Origin: an uncultured Oscillospiraceae bacterium | GTDB taxonomy: Bacteria > Bacillota > Clostridia > Oscillospirales > Acutalibacteraceae | Assembly: GCA_900546735.1 (NCBI GenBank) | Contig: URDW01000112.1 | Location: 1-6,874, forward strand | Direction of reading: 5' to 3' | Length of the DNA stretch: 6,874 bases | In this document: positions 1-5,477 of the stretch, in pieces | Layout: each line of letters opens with the position of its first letter | How positions within the stretch are numbered: position 1 is the stretch's first letter | Notes under the pieces: generated by a model | What the model saw: only the letters and a program-made list of their open reading frames with translations | Database searches by the model: none | Told to the model about the DNA's origin: nothing | Program-made: the position numbers and the translations under genes

Positions 1-47
1 GAGATCGCTCAGTGTCTCGTGGGCTCGGAGATGTGTATAAGAGACAG
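1..47. other. Illumina Nextera adapter and index left on the contig end (not genomic)
   Basis: Bases 29-47 are exactly the 19-base Tn5 mosaic end AGATGTGTATAAGAGACAG, and 14-28 are GTCTCGTGGGCTCGG, the rest of the Nextera read-2 adapter. Bases 1-5 (GAGAT) match the 3' end of the P7 primer, so 6-13 (CGCTCAGT) sit where the 8-base i7 index belongs. From memory this matches a standard Nextera XT index. The stretch is library-preparation sequence that was not trimmed, and genomic sequence begins at base 48. Any translation across the junction gives the well-known artefact peptide SLIHISEPT on the minus strand or MGSEMCIRDR on the plus strand. Confidence 0.97.
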
Positions 48-443
48 GTACTGCAGCTGCGCCAGCTCCACCTGTATTTTGCCCTCGCTGCTTTTGGCGT
101 GCGCGGCAAAAATATCTAAAATCAGGTCGGTGCGGTCGATCACGCGCACATCGGTCTCGTCTTCCATATTTTTGATCTGCGTCGGCGTCAGTTCGTCGTT
201 GCAGATGATCAGGTCTGTTTCGTTCGCCTTGCAAAAGGCAGCGATCTCCTGCAGCAGCCCGTGCCCGACATAGGTGCTCCCTTTCGGCGCACGGCGGTTC
301 TGTACCATGGTGCCCTGCACCTCGGCGCCGGCCGTGTCGGCCAGGCGCACCAGTTCGTCCATGGCCGTTTCGGTGTCTGCCTCGCCGCAGTTGACGCCCA
401 GCAGAAGCGCTTTTTCCTTTTGCGTGCGCTTTACTTCTTCCAT
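48..443 (-). CDS. hflX: GTPase HflX, N-terminal part only (3' end lost at contig edge)
   Basis: HflX is a ribosome-binding GTPase that splits stalled or hibernating 70S ribosomes. Only the first 132 residues are genuine; they make up most of the N-terminal HflX domain. Recognisable family signatures are STYVGHG (56-62), CNDELTPTQIKNME (81-94) and VIDRTDLILDIFAAHAKS (101-118) running into EGKIQVELAQLQY (120-132). The linker helix and the whole GTPase domain (P-loop, DxxG, NKxD) are missing. The reading frame continues to base 9, but those last 12 residues (LSLIHISEPTRH) are encoded by adapter and are not protein of this organism. The start ATG shares one base with the TGA of the upstream transpeptidase gene (TGATG, 445-441). 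No strong ribosome site precedes it, so it is probably translated by coupling as the fourth gene of the envelope operon. Identification is firm; the operon link is inferred from spacing. Confidence 0.93.
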
Positions 444-1819
444 CAGTCTTTTACCAGCGCCTGCAGCACGGTGTTGGCCACCGGGCCGGCGTTTTGCGAG
501 CCGGAACCGCCGCGCTCAATGACCACGACAAAGGCGTAGGGGTTGTCGTCGTCATCCATAAAGCCGGCAAACCAGGCGGTGTTGTGGTCGGTCACGTCGT
601 CTACCTGCGCCGTGCCGCTCTTGGCGCACAGGTTCAGCCCTCTGTAGCGCCAGTCGCCGTAGTTTGTTTTGGTGTTGTTGCGCATCAGTTTTTTGACGGT
701 CTCGGCCACGTCCGGGTCAATGATCTGTTCCTCCTTGGGCAGCGGGTCGTCGGTCAGCGGATTGCCGCCGATCTCCTCAACCGAAGAAATCAGCGTCATT
801 TCCACGGCCTTGCCGCCGTTGCCGATGGCGCCGACCACGCGCATCATGCCGATCGGCGTGATCTGCGTGGTGTACTGGCCGATGCCGGCCCAGCCGAGCT
901 GGTCGGTCGACACGTTCGTCAAATCGAATTTGCCGGCCGCGGTTTGGATGTTGTTGATCGTGATGCCGGAGGTCAGGCCCAGGCTTTTGACCGTTTCGGT
1001 CAGCTTGTCGGCGCCCAGTTCGATCGCGATCTGCGCGTAGGTCGCGTTGCACGACTGTGAAAATGCCCTGGCCAGGTCCACGCGGCCGTGCGTGGCGTTG
1101 CAGATGATCTCGCCGCCGCCCTCCGGCTTATAGGAGCCGGTGCAGCGCCAGGTGCGGTCCAGCACATCGTCTATGTTTTCCACGGCGCACAGCGTCACCA
1201 CGATCTTAAACGTGGAGCCCGGGGTGTACAGGCCGTTGAACAGGCGGTTCAGGTAAGCGCCCTCGTAGTCGCTGTTTGAATCGATGTCGTCCGGAATGTT
1301 GTCTACGTCGTAGGTGGGGCTCGACACGTCGCAGAAGATTTCGCCGGTCTTGTAGTTGAATACGCCCACGGTGCCCTTGCGGCCGTCCAAGGCGTCCAGC
1401 GCCGTGGCGCTCACTTCTGCGTCGATCGTCAGGTTGACGATGCTGCCGTCGCTGTGCACCACGTCGTACACGCCGTTTACAAGCGAGTAGTTGGTCAAAT
1501 CGGCGCCCAGGTTGCTTTGGATACCGCTCGAGATAAAGCCGTTGCGGTCGCCCAGCACATGCAGCGTCGCCTTGCGGATGTCGCGCTCGTCGCTGTAGGT
1601 GCGCTCGCCGTTCTCCTGTGTCAGCAGCACGGTGCCGTTGCGGTCGCGAATGCTTTTCAGCCCCACGAACGTGCCGTTTGAATAGATGTTGTGGTTATAT
1701 TTCTGCATGACCCACTCGTCGGCCTCGGTCGCAAAAGAATAAACCAGAAAGCCCAGCCCGAACAGGAAGCAGATCACGATCACCCATAAAAAGATGCCGC
1801 GTTTGGTGATCATTTTCAT
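443..1819 (-). CDS. Class B penicillin-binding transpeptidase (short, PbpA-like)
   Basis: This is a peptidoglycan D,D-transpeptidase that cross-links new glycan strands outside the membrane. It has 458 residues. A short cytoplasmic tail and one membrane anchor lie at about 8-29, a small N-terminal non-catalytic region follows to about 145, and the rest is the penicillin-binding domain. All three active-site motifs are present: STFK (202-205, nucleophile S202, base K205), SCN (256-258) and KSGT (400-403). It is shorter than division FtsI/SpoVD proteins and closer in size and organisation to mycobacterial PbpA, which also sits beside a rodA gene and FHA genes. Its ATG overlaps the upstream SEDS gene by four bases (ATGA, 1819-1816), so the two should be made together as a polymerase/cross-linker pair. 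M1 is chosen over M3 because it is closer to the strong ribosome site at 1831-1838. Whether it serves elongation, division or sporulation cannot be told from sequence. Confidence 0.93.
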   Translation of the reverse strand: MKMITKRGIFLWVIVICFLFGLGFLVYSFATEADEWVMQKYNHNIYSNGTFVGLKSIRDRNGTVLLTQENGERTYSDERDIRKATLHVLGDRNGFISSGIQSNLGADLTNYSLVNGVYDVVHSDGSIVNLTIDAEVSATALDALDGRKGTVGVFNYKTGEIFCDVSSPTYDVDNIPDDIDSNSDYEGAYLNRLFNGLYTPGSTFKIVVTLCAVENIDDVLDRTWRCTGSYKPEGGGEIICNATHGRVDLARAFSQSCNATYAQIAIELGADKLTETVKSLGLTSGITINNIQTAAGKFDLTNVSTDQLGWAGIGQYTTQITPIGMMRVVGAIGNGGKAVEMTLISSVEEIGGNPLTDDPLPKEEQIIDPDVAETVKKLMRNNTKTNYGDWRYRGLNLCAKSGTAQVDDVTDHNTAWFAGFMDDDDNPYAFVVVIERGGSGSQNAGPVANTVLQALVKD

Positions 1820-3117
1820 CTTTGACGTGCACCTCCTTTTCTGTGCACTTGGCCGCCGCCGCTGTTGTAGGTGCGCACGTCAGACGCCTTGATGAAGGCC
1901 AGAATGGCCCAGCAGCTGATGATGGAAGAGCCGCCCTGGCTCACAAACGGCAGGGTCACGCCGGTCAGCGGCAGAATGTCGGTAATGCCGAAAATGTTGA
2001 GCGCCGCCTGAAACAGCAGCATGCCTGCGCCGGCCACGGCGGTGATGCTGTAAAATGCGCTTTTGCTGGCGATCGAGTTCTTGAGCGCCGACACGGCGAT
2101 GCCCACGAACGACAGCACCACGATGAGCCCGAAGAGCAGGCCCCACTCCTCACAGATCACGCCGAATACAAGGTCGGATGTGGAGGCGTAAACATTGCGC
2201 ACGAAGCCCTGGCCGATGCCAAGCCCCAGCAGGCCGCCGGAAGCCAGGCCGACGAGCACGCGCGTCTGCTGCATACCGCCGCCGTTCGGGTCCTCCCACA
2301 CATGGCGGTAGGTGGCAAAGCGCTCGGTCACATAGGGCCGGTAACGCACGATGATGCCTGCGCCGAGGCCGGCCGCCGCCACCGAGTAGATCACGGTGCG
2401 GATGTCGCCGGAGTTCATGAACGCCAAAATCAGGAAGGTCACAAAAAAGATCAGCGCCGCGCCGAAGTCGCGGATCACGAACATGGAGCCCACGCACAGG
2501 CAGGCAAAGATCAGAAAAGCCCAGATGTTTTTGGTCGTCTGTATTTTTTCCAGCGTGGCGGCGCCCACAAAGATGAACGCCACCTTTACAAATTCGCTCG
2601 GCTGAAAGGTGATGCCGCTGTTTTCGCCGCCGATCTGTATCCAGTTGTAGGCGCCGTTCGTCGTCTCGGCCAAAATGATGTTCAGCGCCATCAAAAGCAG
2701 CGCGCCGATGGCGGCCGGCAGGCGCAGCTTCATGCACAGGTCCACATTGCCCATTAAAAACACCAGAAAAATGTGCACCAGAATGCCGGCCACGATCATC
2801 AAAAGCTGCCGCAGCGCCGCAGCCGGCGTAATGCTGCCGATCACGCACAGGCCGACCGAGCACAGGAAAAACGCAATGAATTCCAGTTCAAAATTGCGGC
2901 GGTGGAACGCCGTGTAAAATACGATCAGGTACACCCATTCGATCACGATGAAAAGACCGATGGCCAGCACGATCTGCATGCCGCCTTCGTCTACGCTCAG
3001 GGCGGCGGAAAGCCCGGTCAGCGCCTGAAAGATATTTAAAAACAGCAGCATGATAAAGTTGTTGATCGGGCGTATCTTCAGCGGCTTCGGGGCGCGTTTT
3101 CGTTTTTCTTTTGCCAT
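1816..3117 (-). CDS. FtsW/RodA/SpoVE-family (SEDS) peptidoglycan glycosyltransferase
   Basis: SEDS proteins polymerise lipid II into glycan strands and act with a class B PBP, here the overlapping downstream gene. The protein has 433 residues, a basic cytoplasmic N-terminus (MAKEKRKRAPK) and about ten hydrophobic segments from residue 21 to 410. Family signatures in order: FQPSEF (171-176), RDFG (216-219), WEDPNGGGMQQ (274-284) in the large outer loop, LASGGLLGLGIGQG (291-304), TSDLVFGVICEEWG (313-326) and GVTLPFVSQGGSS (386-398). D276 in the WEDP stretch aligns by eye with the aspartate shown to be essential in RodA and FtsW. The start is set by AAGGAGG five bases upstream. The last residues (about 419-433) are hydrophilic and their codons contain the ribosome site of the next gene. 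FtsW, RodA and SpoVE cannot be separated by eye, so no symbol is given. The N-terminal extension and FHA partner favour the actinobacterial RodA-like operon type. Confidence 0.93.
   Translation of the reverse strand: MAKEKRKRAPKPLKIRPINNFIMLLFLNIFQALTGLSAALSVDEGGMQIVLAIGLFIVIEWVYLIVFYTAFHRRNFELEFIAFFLCSVGLCVIGSITPAAALRQLLMIVAGILVHIFLVFLMGNVDLCMKLRLPAAIGALLLMALNIILAETTNGAYNWIQIGGENSGITFQPSEFVKVAFIFVGAATLEKIQTTKNIWAFLIFACLCVGSMFVIRDFGAALIFFVTFLILAFMNSGDIRTVIYSVAAAGLGAGIIVRYRPYVTERFATYRHVWEDPNGGGMQQTRVLVGLASGGLLGLGIGQGFVRNVYASTSDLVFGVICEEWGLLFGLIVVLSFVGIAVSALKNSIASKSAFYSITAVAGAGMLLFQAALNIFGITDILPLTGVTLPFVSQGGSSIISCWAILAFIKASDVRTYNSGGGQVHRKGGARQR
1831..1838 (-). promoter_or_regulatory. Ribosome binding site of the transpeptidase gene, inside the SEDS coding region
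   Basis: On the minus strand this reads AAGGAGGT, an essentially full anti-16S match. It lies within the last codons of the SEDS gene, 11 bases before the transpeptidase ATG at 1819. The spacing is on the long side, which makes M1 a better start than the ATG two codons later. Confidence 0.8.
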
Positions 3118-3122
3118 GTCTG

Positions 3123-3129
3123 CCTCCTT
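3123..3129 (-). promoter_or_regulatory. Ribosome binding site of the SEDS gene, overlapping the FHA stop codon
   Basis: The minus strand reads TAAGGAGGCAGACATG. The AAGGAGG core shares two bases with the TAA stop (3130-3128) of the FHA gene and lies five bases from the SEDS ATG. A ribosome terminating on the FHA gene would be placed directly over this site, which favours coupled translation. Confidence 0.8.
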
Positions 3130-3874
3130 ACTGCTCGTAGAAAATGAACACGCGTTCGCCGAACGTGATCATGTCGTCGTCAAAAATCAGCTGCGGCTCG
3201 GTGATGAAGCGGCCGTTCAGCTTGGTGCCGTTGCGCGAGTCCAGGTCAGACAGCGCCCAGCCCTTTGAAGTGTGGTGGATGCGCGCGTGCTCGTGCGAAA
3301 CGGTCTCAAACGGCAGGCGGATGTCGCACTCCGGCCCGCGGCCGATCAGCACGTCGCGCTTTTTCAGGTAAACGGGGCGTTTTGTCTCCACATCCACCAG
3401 CACGGCGTAGGCCACGTTCCGGTTCGTGCGCGCGTTCGTGCGCATTTCGCTGCGCGCCTGCACGCTCAGCGCTTCGGCGCAGTTGAACTGAAAGTTGACG
3501 CCGCCTATGTTGATGGCGTCGCCGTCCTCCAGCACCTGGCGGCGCTCCACCTTGCGCCCGCCGATGTAAATGCCGGCCTTGGAAAACGTGTCGGTGATCG
3601 TCCAGTACTTTTTTCGCTTGGCGATCACGGCGTGAAAGCGCGACACACTCGGCGCCGTCAGCACAATGTCGTTGCTCTTGCTGCGGCCCACCGAGGTCTC
3701 CCAGTGGTCAATGTCTATCTTTTCGCCGGTCTCAATGTTGACCAGCTCGGCCATTTTGTGTACGCGCGGCCGGTTGCGCAAAAGCGAAAATACGCACCTT
3801 GCCAGAATGATCAGCGCCATGGCCGGGATCAAATAGCGCAAAACAGAGGTGAGCATTTCTGTAAAAATTTCCAT
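3128..3874 (-). CDS. Membrane-anchored tandem FHA-domain protein
   Basis: FHA domains bind phosphothreonine peptides and usually relay Ser/Thr-kinase signals. This 248-residue protein has one N-terminal hydrophobic segment (about 9-30), a basic patch (RNRPRVHK, 33-40), and two FHA modules at about 43-130 and 155-247 joined by a short polar linker. The second module is complete: IGRG (177-180), S193-x-x-H196, and DSRNGTKLNG (212-221). The first keeps GRS (63-65) and S78-x-x-H81, but its loop reads SKAGIYIGG (98-106), with alanine where the asparagine of the usual S-x-N-G should be, so phosphopeptide binding there may be altered. It is the first gene of the operon and ends 10 bases before the SEDS gene. 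By analogy with mycobacterial FHA proteins near rodA-pbpA it may recruit or regulate cell-wall synthesis in response to a PknB-type kinase. That role is inferred; no kinase is in the window. The start is supported by AAGGTGG six bases upstream. Confidence 0.9.
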   Translation of the reverse strand: MEIFTEMLTSVLRYLIPAMALIILARCVFSLLRNRPRVHKMAELVNIETGEKIDIDHWETSVGRSKSNDIVLTAPSVSRFHAVIAKRKKYWTITDTFSKAGIYIGGRKVERRQVLEDGDAINIGGVNFQFNCAEALSVQARSEMRTNARTNRNVAYAVLVDVETKRPVYLKKRDVLIGRGPECDIRLPFETVSHEHARIHHTSKGWALSDLDSRNGTKLNGRFITEPQLIFDDDMITFGERVFIFYEQ

Positions 3875-3920
3875 CTTGAACCACCTTGTGTGCCCGTATC
3901 AGGCAGAATTTTACAATTTG

Positions 3921-3949
3921 ATGATACTTATAATGAAAACAAATGTCAA
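3921..3949 (-). promoter_or_regulatory. Sigma-A type promoter of the FHA-SEDS-transpeptidase-hflX operon
   Basis: On the minus strand there is a perfect -35 TTGACA (3949-3944), a 17-base spacer and a -10 TATCAT (3926-3921, one mismatch to TATAAT). Initiation is expected near 3914, giving a leader of about 40 bases that contains the AAGGTGG ribosome site (3887-3881) of the FHA gene. No other promoter of comparable quality is seen for this operon, and no terminator is seen inside it, so the four genes are probably one transcript. Confidence 0.8.
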
Positions 3950-4027
3950 GTTTATTTATAAAAGCGGCAAAAAAGTTCACATTTTCGCAATCTTCCCGTA
4001 CTGTGCGGCGCGGCGCGCCAAAGCGTC

Positions 4028-4056
4028 TTGCAATCCGGGCGGCAGTGGGCTATAAT
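4028..4056 (+). promoter_or_regulatory. Sigma-A type promoter of galM
   Basis: TTGCAA (4028-4033), a 17-base spacer and a perfect TATAAT (4051-4056). Transcription should begin around 4063, leaving a GC-rich leader of about 64 bases that ends with the AAAGGA ribosome site (4112-4117). It is divergent from the envelope-operon promoter, with about 78 bases between the two -35 boxes; no clear shared operator is visible in that gap. Confidence 0.82.
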
Positions 4057-4067
4057 GAAAACGCAGT

Positions 4068-4102
4068 CCGCCCCCGTTTCAGTATGCCCGTTCCCCGGGC
4101 GG
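4068..4102 (+). other. Possible competing hairpins in the galM leader
   Basis: CCGCCC (4068-4073) can pair with GGGCGG (4097-4102). Alternatively GCCCG (4086-4090) can pair with CGGGC (4096-4100) around a five-base loop. The two pairings use the same bases and exclude each other. Both lie upstream of the ribosome site and neither is followed by a U-run, so this may simply be chance folding of GC-rich sequence. Confidence 0.25.
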
Positions 4103-4126
4103 GGCAGACAGAAAGGATGAAAAGTA

Positions 4127-5185
4127 ATGAGCGTAACCAAAAAAACGTTCGGCACGCTGGCTGACGGCCGCGTGGTCGACCTTTATACCATTCAAAACGC
4201 CTCGGGCGCAAGCGTCAGCATCCAGACCCTCGGCGGCGGCATTCAAAGCATTTTTGTGCCCGACCGCGACGGCAAGCTCGGCGACGTGGTGCTGGGCTTC
4301 GACGAGCCGCAGCCCTACACCGACCCGGATCTCGGCTACCAGGGTCTTCTGGTCGGCCCGGTCGCCAACCGCATCCGCAGCCATTCGTTCGAGATCGACG
4401 GCGTCACCTACGACCTGCCCAATAACCAGGGCACATGGACTTTGCACAGCGGCGGCCGCTTCTCGTTCAACCTCTGGCAGGCCGAGGTCAGCGGCGAAAA
4501 CAGCGTGACCGTTTCGTTCTTTTCGCCGGACGGCGAAGACGGCTTCCCGGGCGATTTCAAAATGACGGTCAAGTACACGTTTTCAGACGACAACGTGCTG
4601 CGGCTCGATTACACGGCCAACTGCACGAAAAAAACATTTGTCAACATGACGAACCACAGCTATTTCAATTTGTCCGGCTTGCCCGGCGCCACCATTGAGG
4701 GGCACGACCTGATGATCGCGGCCGACTACTGCACCGAGACGGACGGCGACCAGCTGACAACGGGCAAGCTTCTGCCGGTCGCCGGCACGCCTATGGATTT
4801 TACCGCGCTGCACAAAATCGGCGACATGATCGACGAACCGTCTTCCCAGCTGATCGAAGGCATCGGCTACGACAACAACTACTGCCTGCGCAAGCCCGGG
4901 CGCACGTTCGGCCTTTGCGCCCGCGTGGAGGAGGAGACGAGCGGCCGTGTGCTGGAGGTTTATACCGACCTGCCCGGCGTGCAGCTTTACTGCGGCGGCT
5001 GGCTCGCCAGATCCGGCAATCCCGGCAAGGCGTCCAATGGGGCGGTCACCTACCGCCGCGGCCTTGCGCTTGAAACGCAGTTTTACCCCGACACGCCGCA
5101 CCACGACAATTTCCCGCCGGCGCTTATGCAGCCCGGCGAGGCGTTCACCACGGCAACGGAATTCCGTTTCAGCGTGCGCAGCTGA
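4127..5185 (+). CDS. galM: Aldose 1-epimerase (galactose mutarotase)
   Basis: The enzyme interconverts alpha and beta anomers of galactose, glucose and related sugars in the cytoplasm, feeding the Leloir pathway and other hexose use. At 352 residues it has the normal family length and no signal peptide. Residues matching the characterised Lactococcus enzyme are all in place by eye: N81-R82 in LLVGPVANRI (74-83), H107 in TLHSGG, H177 in NHSYFNLSG (176-184), D249 in GIGYDN, and the catalytic base E316 in LETQFYPDTPHH (315-326). The start is supported by AAAGGA nine bases upstream and by alignment of MSVTKKTFGTLADG with the usual family N-terminus. It is transcribed alone: it has its own promoter and is followed immediately by terminators. 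No galK, galT or galE lies next to it, so the sugar it mainly serves is not shown. HSGG in place of the more common HGG is a minor variation. Confidence 0.95.
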   Translation: MSVTKKTFGTLADGRVVDLYTIQNASGASVSIQTLGGGIQSIFVPDRDGKLGDVVLGFDEPQPYTDPDLGYQGLLVGPVANRIRSHSFEIDGVTYDLPNNQGTWTLHSGGRFSFNLWQAEVSGENSVTVSFFSPDGEDGFPGDFKMTVKYTFSDDNVLRLDYTANCTKKTFVNMTNHSYFNLSGLPGATIEGHDLMIAADYCTETDGDQLTTGKLLPVAGTPMDFTALHKIGDMIDEPSSQLIEGIGYDNNYCLRKPGRTFGLCARVEEETSGRVLEVYTDLPGVQLYCGGWLARSGNPGKASNGAVTYRRGLALETQFYPDTPHHDNFPPALMQPGEAFTTATEFRFSVRS

Positions 5186-5187
5186 GC

Positions 5188-5218
5188 CGTTCCCCGGCAA
5201 CGGGAACGTCTCCTTTTT
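5188..5218 (+). terminator. First terminator-like hairpin after galM
   Basis: CGTTCCCCG (5188-5196) pairs with CGGGAACG (5201-5208) with one bulged C and a GCAA tetraloop, starting two bases after the galM stop. A run of five T (5214-5218) follows, but five bases separate it from the stem. It may be a weak terminator or an mRNA 3'-end stabiliser. Confidence 0.5.
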
Positions 5219-5227
5219 CGATAGTTT

Positions 5228-5256
5228 AAAACCGGTCCTCAAAGGGGCCGGTTTTT
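5228..5256 (+). terminator. Rho-independent terminator after galM
   Basis: AAAACCGGTCC (5228-5238) pairs with GGGCCGGTTTT (5245-5255), an 11-base-pair stem with one G-T wobble and a six-base loop, and the T-run continues to 5256. This is a classic intrinsic terminator. The A-rich left arm gives a partial U-run on the opposite strand too, but no minus-strand gene ends nearby. Confidence 0.88.
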
Positions 5257-5337
5257 GCACTTTTGCCAAAAAGAATCCGCTTTATTTGTGCAAAATGCCG
5301 AACTTTCTTTAGAATTCTGAATATTGCAGCCAGCCCC

Positions 5338-5366
5338 TTGCAAACGGTTGCGCGTTTTTATATAAT
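5338..5366 (+). promoter_or_regulatory. Sigma-A type promoter of the secreted Thr-rich protein gene
   Basis: TTGCAA (5338-5343), a 17-base spacer and a perfect TATAAT (5361-5366). The two boxes and the spacing are identical to those of the galM promoter, although the spacers are unrelated. Initiation is expected around 5373, giving a leader of about 105 bases before the GTG start. Confidence 0.82.
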
Positions 5367-5368
5367 AC

Positions 5369-5380
5369 TAACCAAGGTTA
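5369..5380. promoter_or_regulatory. Short dyad over the predicted transcription start (possible operator)
   Basis: TAACC-AA-GGTTA is a perfect 5+2+5 dyad placed two bases after the -10 box, where a repressor would block initiation. The loop is too short for an RNA hairpin, so a DNA-binding site is the more likely reading. It is short enough to be chance. Confidence 0.3.
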
Positions 5381-5462
5381 AAAAATGTATGTTTTGCCTG
5401 GAATTTGTCTGTTTATCGGCGGCATGCGCGGCATAGCGCCGGTTTTGACAGCAAAAATATGT

Positions 5463-5469
5463 AGGAGGT
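5463..5469 (+). promoter_or_regulatory. Ribosome binding site that decides the GTG start at 5478
   Basis: AGGAGGT lies eight bases before GTG, and a signal peptide begins directly at that codon. The same frame is open back to an ATG at 5385, but only a weak AAGG precedes that codon and it would leave almost no leader, so GTG is preferred. Confidence 0.85.
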
Positions 5470-5477
5470 TTACCCAA

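Noticed and set aside
19..273. Plus-strand frame opening with MGSEMCIRDR
   Set aside because: The opening is the known translation of the Nextera adapter and the rest is antisense to hflX.
494..1060. 188-codon plus-strand frame antisense to the transpeptidase gene
   Set aside because: It lies wholly across a well-supported gene with intact PBP motifs; long antisense frames are common in GC-rich coding sequence, and it has no recognisable domain.
1822..2757. 311-codon plus-strand frame antisense to the SEDS gene
   Set aside because: Composition is dominated by His, Ala, Gln and Arg as expected from reverse-reading a membrane protein; no ribosome site or domain supports it.
3910..3934. Plus-strand TTTACA and TATAAT near the FHA gene start
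   Set aside because: The spacing is only 13 bases, and the minus strand holds a much better promoter over the same bases; no plus-strand gene starts just downstream.
4012..4019. Eight-base palindrome GGCGCGCC between the divergent promoters
   Set aside because: It lies in a short GC-rich run and has no second copy or position relative to either promoter that suggests an operator.
4118..4164. Alternative ATG just upstream of galM in another frame
   Set aside because: It overlaps the galM ribosome site, yields only a short peptide and does not match the aldose epimerase frame.
5373..5477. Riboswitch in the 105-base leader of the secreted-protein gene
   Set aside because: Only one weak stem (around 5415-5440) is visible; no known aptamer core and no terminator or sequestering arm at the ribosome site.
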